64,000 nucleotides of DNA from JAWLGJ01 sp041685145 (GTDB lineage Bacteria; Pseudomonadota; Alphaproteobacteria; Rhodospirillales; Magnetospirillaceae), in assembly GCA_041685145.1 (NCBI GenBank), contig JAWLGJ010000014.1, positions 1 to 64,000 of the forward strand. The letters run 5' to 3'. The notes below the pieces were generated by a model that was not told the DNA's origin, did no database searches, and saw nothing but the letters and a program-made list of their open reading frames with translations. A program made the position numbers and the translations under genes. Positions 37,297 through 45,755 of this stretch are shown piece by piece. Every line of letters begins with the position of its first letter. Position 1 is the first letter of the stretch.

Positions 37297-39668
37297 TGGC
37301 GGGCAAGCGGCGCACCCCCGCCACGACGCCCGGGCTGCTGCCGGCGGGGGCGGCGGCGGCGCTGCGGCGGCGGCTGGTGCAGGCCGCCGGCGCGCTGCTG
37401 GTGCTGGCGGTGGCGCTGACGGTGGCGGCGCTGGTGACCGTCACCCCCGGCGACCCCAGCCTCAACACCGCCGCCGACGGCGCGGCCGGCAACGCTCTGG
37501 GCCGCCCCGGCGCCGCCGTCGCCGACATGCTGCTGCAAAGCGTCGGCGTCGCCGTCGCGGCGCCCTTGCTGGTGCTGGCGATCTGGGGCGGACATCTGGC
37601 GGTGCGCGCCCGCCTGCTGCCGCTGGCATGGTTGCGGCTGGTGGCGGCGGTGACGGGGCTGTTGCTGCTGGCCGCGGTCGCCGCCGCCATGCCCGCCCCC
37701 GAGGCCTGGCCGGTCGCCGCCGGGCTGGGCGGCTTCGCCGGCCTGCTGCTGCTGGAGCGCCTGGCCGATGCCGTCGCCGCCGCCGGGCTGGGCGGCTGGG
37801 CGGTGCTGCTGGCGGTGCCGCTGCTGGCGGCGGTGGGGGTGGCGCTGACCGGCTGGGCGCTGGGGCTGCGGTGGCGCGACTGGCGCGAGGCGGCGCGGCT
37901 GGCCTGGCGGCTGATGCGCGGCGCGGCGCGATTCCTGCGCCGCCCACGGCTGGCGATGCCGATCGGCGGCCGGCGGGCGCGGCGGCAGGGCGAGCGCCGC
38001 GAGCCGCTGCTGGAGCCGCCGGCCGCCGCGACGGCGCCCCGGCGCGGCAACGACATCGTGGCGCCCAAGAAGCCGCGGGCGCAGCCGGGCAAGCGCGAGC
38101 GCGAGGCGCGCGAGCCGGCCCTCGACCTGGGCCAGCGCGGCGGCGGCTTCGCGCTGCCGCCGCTGTCGCTGCTGGCGCCGCCGCCGCAGGGCGGCCGCGA
38201 GCGCAAGGTCGACGAGGCCGGGTTGGCGCAGAACGCCCGCATGTTGGAATCGGTGCTGCGCGACTTCGGCGTCAGCGGCGAGATCGTCAAGGTACGCCCC
38301 GGCCCGGTGGTGACGCTCTACGAGCTGGAGCCGGCGCCGGGGACCAAGACGGCGCGGGTGATCGGCCTCGCCGACGACATCGCGCGCTCGATGAGCGCCG
38401 TCAGCGTGCGCATCGCCGTGGTGCCGGGGCGCACGGTCATCGGCATCGAGCTGCCCAACAGCCGCCGCGAGACGGTGTTCCTGCGCCAACTGCTGGCCGG
38501 CACCGACTACGAGCGCAGCGCCGGCAAGCTGACCCTGGTGCTGGGCAAGGACATCGGCGGCGGCAGCGTGCTGGTCGACCTGGCCAAGATGCCGCATCTG
38601 CTGATCGCCGGCACCACCGGCTCGGGCAAGTCGGTGGCCATCAACGCCATGATCCTGTCGCTGCTCTACCGCCTGCCCCCCGACCAGTGCCGGCTGATCA
38701 TGATCGACCCCAAGATGCTGGAACTGTCGGTCTATGACGGCATTCCCCACCTGCTGGCGCCGGTGGTGACCGAGCCGCCCAAGGCGGTGGTGGCCCTGAA
38801 ATGGGCGGTGCGCGAGATGGAGGACCGCTACCGCGCCATGTCGCAACTGGGGGTGCGCAACATCGCCGGCTACAACCAGCGCATCGCCGAGGCGCAGCGG
38901 CGCGGCGAGGTCATCACCCGCCGCGTGCAGACCGGCTTCGATCCCGACAGCGGCAAGCCCATCGTCGAGGAACAGGAACTGGCGCTGGAGCATCTGCCCT
39001 ATATCGTCGTCGTCGTCGACGAGATGGCCGACCTGATGCTGGTGGCGGGCAAGGACATCGAGGCCGCCGTGCAGCGGCTGGCGCAGATGGCGCGGGCGGC
39101 GGGCATCCACCTGATCATGGCCACCCAGCGCCCGTCGGTGGACGTCATCACCGGCACCATCAAGGCCAACTTCCCCACCCGCATCAGCTTCCAGGTGACC
39201 TCGAAGATCGACAGCCGCACCATCCTCGGCGAACAGGGCGCCGAGCAGCTTCTGGGGCAGGGCGACATGCTCTACATGGCGCCGGGCGGGCGCATCACCC
39301 GCGTCCACGGCCCCTTCGTCAGCGACGATGAGGTGGAAGCGGTGGCCGCGCACTTGCGGGCCCAGGGGGAGCCGACCTATGTGGAAAGCGTCACCGAGGA
39401 AAACGCCGAGGACGGCCCCGCCGGCTTCGGCTTCGGCCTCGGGGCGGCGGGCGGCGGCGAGGGTTCCGGCGACGACCTCTACGACCAGGCGGTGGCGCTG
39501 GTGGCGCGGGAAGGCAAGGCCTCCACCAGCTTCGTGCAGCGCCATCTCCAGATCGGCTACAACCGCGCCGCCCGCATCATCGAACGCATGGAGGCCGAGG
39601 GCGTCGTCAGCCGCGCCAACCGCGTCGGCAAGCGCGAGGTGCTCATCGGCAGCAGCGAGGACCGATAG
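37296..39668 (+). CDS. ftsK: DNA translocase FtsK
   Basis: Membrane-anchored septal DNA motor for chromosome segregation and dimer resolution. 790 residues. Four hydrophobic segments in the first 180 residues anchor it; a basic, Pro-rich linker follows (about 200-290). The motor domain has Walker A GTTGSGKS at about 439-446 and Walker B VVVVDEMADLM at about 570-580. The C-terminal gamma winged helix (SFVQRHLQIGYNRAARIIERME) reads KOPS. ATG overlaps the dapC stop by one base and the stop is followed by lolA after 1 nt. Confidence 0.96.
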   Translation: MAGKRRTPATTPGLLPAGAAAALRRRLVQAAGALLVLAVALTVAALVTVTPGDPSLNTAADGAAGNALGRPGAAVADMLLQSVGVAVAAPLLVLAIWGGHLAVRARLLPLAWLRLVAAVTGLLLLAAVAAAMPAPEAWPVAAGLGGFAGLLLLERLADAVAAAGLGGWAVLLAVPLLAAVGVALTGWALGLRWRDWREAARLAWRLMRGAARFLRRPRLAMPIGGRRARRQGERREPLLEPPAAATAPRRGNDIVAPKKPRAQPGKREREAREPALDLGQRGGGFALPPLSLLAPPPQGGRERKVDEAGLAQNARMLESVLRDFGVSGEIVKVRPGPVVTLYELEPAPGTKTARVIGLADDIARSMSAVSVRIAVVPGRTVIGIELPNSRRETVFLRQLLAGTDYERSAGKLTLVLGKDIGGGSVLVDLAKMPHLLIAGTTGSGKSVAINAMILSLLYRLPPDQCRLIMIDPKMLELSVYDGIPHLLAPVVTEPPKAVVALKWAVREMEDRYRAMSQLGVRNIAGYNQRIAEAQRRGEVITRRVQTGFDPDSGKPIVEEQELALEHLPYIVVVVDEMADLMLVAGKDIEAAVQRLAQMARAAGIHLIMATQRPSVDVITGTIKANFPTRISFQVTSKIDSRTILGEQGAEQLLGQGDMLYMAPGGRITRVHGPFVSDDEVEAVAAHLRAQGEPTYVESVTEENAEDGPAGFGFGLGAAGGGEGSGDDLYDQAVALVAREGKASTSFVQRHLQIGYNRAARIIERMEAEGVVSRANRVGKREVLIGSSEDR

Positions 39669-39669
39669 A

Positions 39670-40314
39670 ATGGCTCCATTCCCGCGCCGCCTTGGCGCCC
39701 TGACGGCGTTGATGCTGGCGGTTGGTATGCTGGCGGCGGCGCCGGCGGCGGCGGCCCCCTCTGACGCCGAGGCGCGCGCCATCGTCGAGCGTGTCGAATC
39801 CTGGTTCAACGGCTTCCGCACCCTGAAGGCGCGCTTCCTGCAGGTGGCCCCCGACGGCGGCATCGCCGAGGGCGACGCCTATCTGGCGCGGCCGGGGCGG
39901 CTGCGCTTCGACTACGACCCGCCGACGCCGGTGCTGGTCATCGCCGACGGCATCAACCTCATCTACCGCGACGAGGAGCTGGACCAGACCAGCTACATGC
40001 CGCTGAACTCCACCCCCGCCGGGCTGCTGGTGCGCCGCGATGTCGAGATCGCCGACAGCGGCGACGTGCGGGTGCTGGACGTGCTGCGCGACCGGGGCAC
40101 GGTGGGCGTGACCCTGGCCCAGGCCGGTGACCCCGGCGCCGGCCACATCACCCTGCTGTTCAGCGAAGAGCCCTTCGCCCTGCGCCAGTGGCGGGTGCGC
40201 GACGCCCAGGGGCAGGTGACGACCGTGTCGCTGTTCGAGGTGGAAAGGAACGTCCGCCTGCGCCCCGACCTGTTCCGCTACGAAGACCCCGACCGCTTTA
40301 CCCAGGGCAACTGA
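39670..40314 (+). CDS. lolA: Outer-membrane lipoprotein carrier protein LolA
   Basis: Periplasmic chaperone that shuttles lipoproteins from LolCDE to the outer membrane. 214 residues with a signal peptide (about 1-29, ending AAAAPS). The mature N-terminus VESWFNGFRTLKARFLQ and the following RPGRLRFDYDPPTPVLVIADG are the LolA signature. The alphaproteobacterial ftsK-lolA pairing supports the call. ATG 39670 lies 1 nt after the ftsK stop. Confidence 0.93.
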   Translation: MAPFPRRLGALTALMLAVGMLAAAPAAAAPSDAEARAIVERVESWFNGFRTLKARFLQVAPDGGIAEGDAYLARPGRLRFDYDPPTPVLVIADGINLIYRDEELDQTSYMPLNSTPAGLLVRRDVEIADSGDVRVLDVLRDRGTVGVTLAQAGDPGAGHITLLFSEEPFALRQWRVRDAQGQVTTVSLFEVERNVRLRPDLFRYEDPDRFTQGN

Positions 40315-40371
40315 AGTCATTTCGCCTTCGCATCGGCCGCTCCGCCCGGCACGGGCGAGCGGCGCCCTCAA

Positions 40372-40395
40372 CATGTTTCGCGATCGCGGAACATG
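40372..40395. promoter_or_regulatory. 24-bp near-perfect palindrome upstream of the FAH-family gene
   Basis: A dyad from CATGTTTCGCGA to its mirror half TCGCGGAACATG; 11 of 12 base pairs are complementary and the twelfth is a G-T pair. A TTATAA at 40398-40403 directly follows and would serve as -10 with the start about 2 nt before ATG 40412. The dyad therefore covers the -35/-10 spacer, the placement expected for a repressor operator or a MerR-type site. It is also the only such structure in the 97-nt lolA-FAH gap. Confidence 0.55.
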
Positions 40396-40411
40396 CTTTA
40401 TAACCGCCGTC

Positions 40412-41098
40412 ATGAGCGACAACGACTTCGTCTTTCCCCCCGCCATTGCCGCCCTGCCGGTCGCCGGCGGCGGCCGTTTTCCGGTGCGCCGTATCTGGTG
40501 CGTCGGACAGAACTACGCCGCCCACACCCGCGAGATGGGCGGGGCGCCGGAGCGCGAGGAGCCGTTCTTCTTCGCCAAGCCCGCCGACGCCGCCGTGCAC
40601 GCCGAGGCGGTGCCCTACCCGCCCGCCACCGCCGATCTGCACCACGAGGTCGAGCTGGTGGTGGCGCTGGGCGGCGCCGGGCGCGACGTGGCGCCGGCGG
40701 CCGCCCTCGATCTCGTCTACGGCTACGCGGTGGGCGTCGATCTGACCCGGCGCGATTTGCAGGCGGCGGCCAAGAAGGCGGGGCGGCCGTGGGCGATGGC
40801 CAAGGGTTTCGACGCCGCGGCGCCCTGCTCCGCCATCGTGCCGGTGCAACGCTGCGGCCATCCCGCCGCCGGGCGCATCGCCCTGGCCGTCAACGGCACG
40901 CCCCGCCAGCAGGCCGACCTTGCCGACATGATCTGGCCGGTGCCGGAGATTCTGGCGCATCTGTCGCGGCTGGTGGCGCTGGCGCCCGGCGACCTGGTCT
41001 TCACCGGCACCCCGGCCGGGGTGGGGGCGCTGGCGCCCGGCGATCGGGTCGAGGCCGAGATCGCGGGGGTGGCGCGGCTTGCGGTGCGGGTGGCCTGA
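40412..41098 (+). CDS. Fumarylacetoacetate hydrolase family protein
   Basis: 228 residues of the FAH/2-hydroxyhepta-2,4-diene-1,7-dioate isomerase type. The metal-binding pattern HHEVELVVALG gives the Glu-x-Glu pair, and the active-site segments VGQNYAAHTREM, GYAVGVDLTRRD and FTGTPAGVG are present. Family members hydrolyse C-C bonds of acylpyruvates or decarboxylate oxaloacetate. Substrate unknown here. ATG 40412 follows immediately after a palindrome with a possible -10, so the transcript may be leaderless. xth follows after 2 nt. Confidence 0.85.
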   Translation: MSDNDFVFPPAIAALPVAGGGRFPVRRIWCVGQNYAAHTREMGGAPEREEPFFFAKPADAAVHAEAVPYPPATADLHHEVELVVALGGAGRDVAPAAALDLVYGYAVGVDLTRRDLQAAAKKAGRPWAMAKGFDAAAPCSAIVPVQRCGHPAAGRIALAVNGTPRQQADLADMIWPVPEILAHLSRLVALAPGDLVFTGTPAGVGALAPGDRVEAEIAGVARLAVRVA

Positions 41099-41100
41099 GC

Positions 41101-41889
41101 GTGCGCCTGCTGACCTGGAACATCAATTCCATCCGCCTGCGCATCGAGCAGTTGGCACGGCTGGTGGCCGAGACGGCCCCCGACGTCGTCTGCCTGCAGG
41201 AAACCAAGGTTCCCGACGAGAAGTTCCCGCGCCTGGAGTGCCGGGCGATGGGCTTCGAGCACATCGAGACCCACGGCATGAAGGGCTATAACGGCGTCGC
41301 GGTGCTCTCGCGGCGGCCGATCGCGGCGGCGCGCACGCCGTCCTGGTGCGGGCGCGAGGACTGCCGCCACCTGATCGCCGACATCGACGGCATCGCCGTC
41401 CACTGCCTCTATGTGCCCTCGGGCGGCGACGTGCCCGACCCCGCCGCCAACCCAAAATTCGCCCACAAGCTGGCCTTCCTGGACGAACTCGCGGACTGGT
41501 ACGCGGCCCAGGGCTCGCCCGACGCCCCGGCGGTGCTGTGCGGCGACCTCAACGTCGCGCCGCTGGAAACCGACGTCTGGTCGCACCGCCAGATGCTGAA
41601 GGTGGTCAGCCACACGCCGGCCGAGGTCGAGCGCCTCGACCGCCTCGCCGCCAGCCTGGGCTGGGTGGACGCCGCCCGCCACTTCGTTCCGCCCGAGGAA
41701 CGGCTTTACACCTGGTGGAGCTACCGCGCCCGTGACTGGCGCGCCAGCAATCGCGGCCGCCGCCTGGACCATGTCTGGGTAACGCCGGCGCTGAAGGCCC
41801 GCCTGCGCGGCGCCCGCGTCGTCGACGCCACCCGCGACTGGTCGCCGCCGTCGGACCATGTGCCGGTGGTGGTGGATCTTCACGACTGA
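41101..41889 (+). CDS. xth: Exodeoxyribonuclease III
   Basis: AP endonuclease/3'-phosphodiesterase for base-excision repair. 262 residues. Metal and catalytic motifs: TWNINSIRLR at the N-terminus, LQETKVPDEKFP with the catalytic Glu, GDLNVAPLETDVW, and the C-terminal SDHVPVVVDL. The LDHVWVT segment holds the Asp/His pair. GTG 41101 starts 2 nt after the FAH gene stop, so expression may depend on the same promoter. Its function partners the nth glycosylase at 14.4 kb. Confidence 0.93.
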   Translation: MRLLTWNINSIRLRIEQLARLVAETAPDVVCLQETKVPDEKFPRLECRAMGFEHIETHGMKGYNGVAVLSRRPIAAARTPSWCGREDCRHLIADIDGIAVHCLYVPSGGDVPDPAANPKFAHKLAFLDELADWYAAQGSPDAPAVLCGDLNVAPLETDVWSHRQMLKVVSHTPAEVERLDRLAASLGWVDAARHFVPPEERLYTWWSYRARDWRASNRGRRLDHVWVTPALKARLRGARVVDATRDWSPPSDHVPVVVDLHD

Positions 41890-41910
41890 GAAGACCGCGA
41901 CCGGGGCCCG

Positions 41911-42270
41911 CTACTTCCCCGCCCGGTCCAGAACCGCCAGCATCTCGTCGATGGTCGCCTCGGGCAGATCGCCGATGTTGCGGGCGAGGCGGTTGGCGAG
42001 TTCGGTGGCGCCGGGGCTGAGGCCGGCGGTGTCGACGGTCACCTTGGGGTGCGAGACGGCGGCGAGGCGCTTGAGTTCCTCGGCCTCGTCCCAGATGGCG
42101 TCCAGGCAGCCGCAGATCTGCATGACCAGCCCCGGGCTGGGGCGGCCGCGCTGGCCGTGCTCCAGTGCCGACAGATAGGCCGGGGTCAGGTGCAGCTCGG
42201 CGGCCATCTGCTTGAGGCTGAGCCCCCGCGCCGCCCGCAGCTCGCGCACCCGCCGGCCGAAGGGCGTCAC
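41911..42270 (-). CDS. XRE-family helix-turn-helix regulator
   Basis: 119 residues. The N-terminal HTH reads VRELRAARGLSLKQMAAELHLTPAYLSALEHGQRG, a typical Cro/C1-type domain with a conserved LKQMA recognition turn. The C-terminal half (ELANRLARNIGDLPEATIDEMLAVLDRAG) is helical with no known sensor. It starts at a GTG that overlaps the stop of smr upstream (GTGA, 42267-42270). This pairing of an xre gene after smr next to mltA is frequent in alphaproteobacteria; the target genes are unknown. Confidence 0.8.
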   Translation of the reverse strand: MTPFGRRVRELRAARGLSLKQMAAELHLTPAYLSALEHGQRGRPSPGLVMQICGCLDAIWDEAEELKRLAAVSHPKVTVDTAGLSPGATELANRLARNIGDLPEATIDEMLAVLDRAGK

Positions 42271-42866
42271 CGCCGCCTCCGCAGCAGCACATAGAGGGCG
42301 CCCTCGCCGCCGTGCTGGGGGCGGGCGTGGGAGAATCCCAGCACATGGTCGCGCAGGCCGGCGTCGTTGAGCCAGCGCGGCACCGCGGCCTTCAGCACCC
42401 CGTCGCCGGCGCCACGGCGGCCCTTGCCGGTGACCACCAGCACGCAGCGCCGCCCCGCCTGTCGGCTGCCGGTGACGAAGGCCGTCAGCGCCTGGTGGGC
42501 GGCCTCGCGGCCCATGCCGTGTAGGTCGAGAACCGCCTCGATCTCCCTTTGGCCACGGCGTACCCGCTGGGCCGTGCGCCGGTCCACCCCCGGCAGACGG
42601 CCGTGCTCCAGGACCGGCGGCGGCGCCGGGCGGCGCCGGGCGGCCGGGGCGGTAGGCAGCGGCGCGGGCGAGGCCGGGGCTTGCGCCGGGGGCGGCGCGC
42701 TGGGGGCGGCGGTGGGGCGAGCCTCGGCCGTGGAGGGCGGCGCTTCCGGCTCCGGCGCGTCGGTCTCGCCGCTCGCCCCCGGGTTCAGCGGTTGCGCGTC
42801 GCGGACCACCAGGCGCCACAGCTTGGCCTCGGCGCGCGTCACCCGTCGCTGGCCGCGCCGGGTCAT
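42267..42866 (-). CDS. Smr/MutS2-domain protein
   Basis: 199 residues. The C-terminal Smr domain is recognisable by LDLHGMGREAAHQALTAF, the family's LDLHG box, and by VLVVTGKGRRGAGDGVLK. Smr domains nick or bind branched nucleic acids and, in bacteria, act on collided ribosomes or on mRNA. The N-terminal 90 residues are Pro/Ala-rich low complexity. ATG 42866; its 5' end overlaps the stop of lutC and its stop overlaps the xre gene by 4 nt, so they are translationally coupled. Confidence 0.85.
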   Translation of the reverse strand: MTRRGQRRVTRAEAKLWRLVVRDAQPLNPGASGETDAPEPEAPPSTAEARPTAAPSAPPPAQAPASPAPLPTAPAARRRPAPPPVLEHGRLPGVDRRTAQRVRRGQREIEAVLDLHGMGREAAHQALTAFVTGSRQAGRRCVLVVTGKGRRGAGDGVLKAAVPRWLNDAGLRDHVLGFSHARPQHGGEGALYVLLRRRR

Positions 42867-43522
42867 GGCGCCGCGTCCACCACCACGATGTGCAGGCGCC
42901 GGGGGCCGTGGGCGCCCAGCATCAGGGTTTGTTCGATATCGGCGGTGCGCGATGGCCCGGTAACCAGGTTGATCGTGCGCGGCACCGCCCGCCCGGCGGC
43001 GCGCAGCGACTCCCACACCGCCTCGTAGCTGCCGACGATGTCGGCCGCCGCCAGCGCCACCACCTGCACGTCGACGAGGAAATTCAGCGTCGTCGGCGTC
43101 TCCGTCCCCGACAACAGCACCAGGGTGCCGGTCTCGGCGACGCCGGCATGGGCCCGGGAAACGCCGACGGCGTCACCGGCCTCGGCGGGGCCGAAGCCCG
43201 ACGCCATGTCCCGCCAGTCGAGATGCTTCAGCGCCGGCGCCACGCGCGCCCGCCGGGGCAGGTCGTGGGCGTCGAGATACTCCCGCACCGCCGCCGGTAC
43301 CGCCGCCCAGTCGGACACCCGCGCCACCGTCGCCGCCGCCGCCTCGGCCATCTCTACGAACAGGGCCGCGCGCGCCGCGGGCGGGCGCGCGCCCCGCGCC
43401 GGCACCACATTGGGGCGCGGCCGCGCCAGGCGGTCCTCGACGGTGCGGGCGCGGGCCGGCGCCGCCTCGCCGCCGCCGAGGGCGGAGCGGATGGAGTGCA
43501 GGATGTCCTCGCGCGCCTTCAC
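42863..43522 (-). CDS. lutC: Lactate utilisation protein C (LUD domain)
   Basis: 219 residues. A LUD domain with the SRAHAGVAETGTLVLLSG segment followed by TLNFLVDVQVV, as in LutC/YkgG. With LutA and LutB it forms a membrane-associated L-lactate oxidising complex using an Fe-S electron chain. N-terminus KAREDILHSIRSAL is a family hallmark. The ATG 43522 is 10 nt after lutB and its stop overlaps the smr start by 4 nt. Confidence 0.85.
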   Translation of the reverse strand: MKAREDILHSIRSALGGGEAAPARARTVEDRLARPRPNVVPARGARPPAARAALFVEMAEAAAATVARVSDWAAVPAAVREYLDAHDLPRRARVAPALKHLDWRDMASGFGPAEAGDAVGVSRAHAGVAETGTLVLLSGTETPTTLNFLVDVQVVALAAADIVGSYEAVWESLRAAGRAVPRTINLVTGPSRTADIEQTLMLGAHGPRRLHIVVVDAAP

Positions 43523-43532
43523 CCTCGCCTCC

Positions 43533-44951
43533 CTAGCGCCGCCGCCCGCGGCGCCATTCGTTCATGAAGGTGCGGCCCTCGGGCGCCGGCAGGTCGCGGG
43601 CGGCCGTCCAGCCCTTGGCGAAGGGCAGCCGCTCCAGCGCGCCCTTGCGCCGCGTCAGCCGCGCCAGTCCCCAGGCGGCGAGCGCGCTGGCGGCGCGGTA
43701 GGCGCGCGGGCGCGCCGCCAACCAGCCCCACAGCGCCAGCCCCCAGCGTTCGCGGGCCGGGGTGATGCGGCGCCCGAAGGCCAGCGTGCGCCACTCGCGC
43801 AGCATCCGCGGCAGCGGGATGCGCACCGGGCACACCTCCTCGCACCGCCCGCACAGGCTGGAGGCGTTGGGCAGGTCGACCGCCTCCTCCAGGCCCACGA
43901 AGGCCGGCGTCAGCACGGCGCCGATGGGGCCGGAATACACCCAGCCATAGGCGTGGCCGCCGACATTGGCATAGATGGGGCAGTGGTTCAGGCAGGCGGC
44001 GCAGCGGATGCAGCGCAGGGCGTCGCGGAACGGCCCGCCCAGCAGGGCGCTGCGGCCGTTGTCCAGCAGCACGACATGGAATTCCTCCGGCCCGTCGGGG
44101 TCGTCGGCCCGGCGCGGCCCCGCCGAGAAGGTGACATAGCTGGTGAACTCCTGCCCGGTGGCCGAGCGCGCCAGCACGCGCAGCAGCGTGGTGGCGTCCT
44201 CCATCGTCGGCACCACCTTCTCGATGCCCGTCAGCACAACATGCACGCGCGGCAGGATCTGGGTCAGGTCGCCGTTGCCCTCGTTGGTGACGATCACCGA
44301 GGCGCCGTTCTCGGCGATCAGGAAATTGGCGCCGGTGATGCCGACATCGGCGGCCAGGAAGCGCTCGCGCAGCACCGCGCGGGCCTCGTCGAGCAGTTCG
44401 CGCGGCTGCTCCAGCGACCGTTCCTCGGCCAGCCCCTCATGGCTGCGCCGGAACGCCTGGGCGACGTCGTCCTTCCGCAGATGGATGGCCGGCGCGATGA
44501 TATGGCTGGGAGGCTCGCGGCGAAGCTGGATGATGTATTCGCCGAGATCGGTCTCCACCGGCTCGATGCCGTTGCGCTCCAGAAACGGATTCAGCTCCAC
44601 TTCCTCGGCCACCATGCTCTTGCCCTTGGTGACCGTGCGGGCCCCGGCGCGGCGGCAGATGTCCAGCACCGCCTGGCGCGCCTCGGCGGCGTCGCGGCAC
44701 CAGTGGACGTGGCCGCCCTGCGCCCGCACCTGGGCCTCGAAGGCTTCGAGATAGAGGTCGAGATGGGCGAGGGTGTGGTCCTTGACGTCGCGGGCGGCGT
44801 CGCGCAGGGCGTCGAATTCCGGCAGCCGCGCCATCGCCTCGCGGCGTTTGACCCGGAAGCCGGCCTTTAGCTTGTCGAGCGCCCCCTGCAGGCGCTCGTC
44901 CAGCATGGCGCGGCGGGCGTTCTCCTTGAACAGATGGCTGGTGGCGGCCAC
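43533..44951 (-). CDS. lutB: Lactate utilisation iron-sulfur protein B
   Basis: 472 residues. Residues about 60-310 are a LUD domain with VTKGKSMVAEEVELNP and TGANFLIAENGASVIVTNEG. Two ferredoxin-like clusters follow: CIRCAACLNHCPIYANVGG and CGRCEEVCPVRIPLP, with eight Cys in all. A hydrophobic/arginine-rich C-terminus ends the protein. GTG 44951, 5 nt after lutA. This is the subunit that passes electrons from lactate to the respiratory chain. Confidence 0.9.
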   Translation of the reverse strand: MAATSHLFKENARRAMLDERLQGALDKLKAGFRVKRREAMARLPEFDALRDAARDVKDHTLAHLDLYLEAFEAQVRAQGGHVHWCRDAAEARQAVLDICRRAGARTVTKGKSMVAEEVELNPFLERNGIEPVETDLGEYIIQLRREPPSHIIAPAIHLRKDDVAQAFRRSHEGLAEERSLEQPRELLDEARAVLRERFLAADVGITGANFLIAENGASVIVTNEGNGDLTQILPRVHVVLTGIEKVVPTMEDATTLLRVLARSATGQEFTSYVTFSAGPRRADDPDGPEEFHVVLLDNGRSALLGGPFRDALRCIRCAACLNHCPIYANVGGHAYGWVYSGPIGAVLTPAFVGLEEAVDLPNASSLCGRCEEVCPVRIPLPRMLREWRTLAFGRRITPARERWGLALWGWLAARPRAYRAASALAAWGLARLTRRKGALERLPFAKGWTAARDLPAPEGRTFMNEWRRGRRR

Positions 44952-44956
44952 GGGCG

Positions 44957-45727
44957 TCAGTCCTCCTCGTCCTCGCCCAGCGGCGGGCTGGCGACGTCGC
45001 CGGCCAGCACCTCGGCGACGTGGCGGCCCTTCAGCGGCACGTCCATGCGCTGGGCGCGGCCGATGATGTTGAGCAGGCAGCCCAGATCGCCGGAGGCGAC
45101 GATTTCGGCGCCGCTGTCGTGGATGTCCTGGACCTTGCCGGTGGCCATGCGCTCGGAGATGTCGGGGTATTTGACGCAGAAGGTGCCGCCGAAGCCGCAG
45201 CATTCCTCGGGATGGGCAAGCGACACGCGGTCGAGGCCCGAGACCGTGTCCAGCAGCGTCTCGGTCTTGCCGGCCATCCCTAGCTCGCGCAGGGCCGAGC
45301 AGGACAGATGGTGGGCCACCCGGCCGCCGAAGGCCGCCTCCACCGCCGTCAGGCCGCGCACGTCGACCAGGTATTCCACCAGTTCGTAGGTGCGCGCCGC
45401 CAGCGCCCGCACGGCGCGGCGCATTTCGGGGTCGTCGGCGAACAGCTCGGGATAGTGGCGCCGGATGGTGCCGGCGCAGGAGCCCGACAGCACCACCACA
45501 TGCTCGTAGGGGCGGAAGGTGGCGACGACGCGGCGCGCCAGGTCGCGGGCGGTGGCGGCGTCGCCGGAATTAAGGCCCGGCTGCCCGCAGCAGGTCTGCG
45601 CCGCCGGCACCTCGACGATGCAGCCGGCATCCTCCAGCAGCTTGACGGCGGCGAATCCGGCCTGCGGCCGATACAGGTCGACCAGGCAGGTCACGAACAG
45701 GCCGACGCGCGGGGCGGTCGCGGGCAT
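44957..45727 (-). CDS. lutA: Lactate utilisation protein A, CCG-domain Fe-S oxidoreductase
   Basis: 256 residues. Two cysteine-rich CCG domains: QTCCGQPGLNSG near residues 49-60 and ECCGFGGTFCVKYPDIS near 175-190, the arrangement of LutA and of the GlpC/GlcF type. LSGSCAGTIRRHYPEL is a conserved middle motif. ATG 45727 begins at PRVGLFVTC, which matches the family start. First gene of the lutABC operon and separated from mltA by 28 nt. Confidence 0.88.
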   Translation of the reverse strand: MPATAPRVGLFVTCLVDLYRPQAGFAAVKLLEDAGCIVEVPAAQTCCGQPGLNSGDAATARDLARRVVATFRPYEHVVVLSGSCAGTIRRHYPELFADDPEMRRAVRALAARTYELVEYLVDVRGLTAVEAAFGGRVAHHLSCSALRELGMAGKTETLLDTVSGLDRVSLAHPEECCGFGGTFCVKYPDISERMATGKVQDIHDSGAEIVASGDLGCLLNIIGRAQRMDVPLKGRHVAEVLAGDVASPPLGEDEED

Positions 45728-45755
45728 GGGTGCTCCGGGGGTGGATCGGGCCGCC

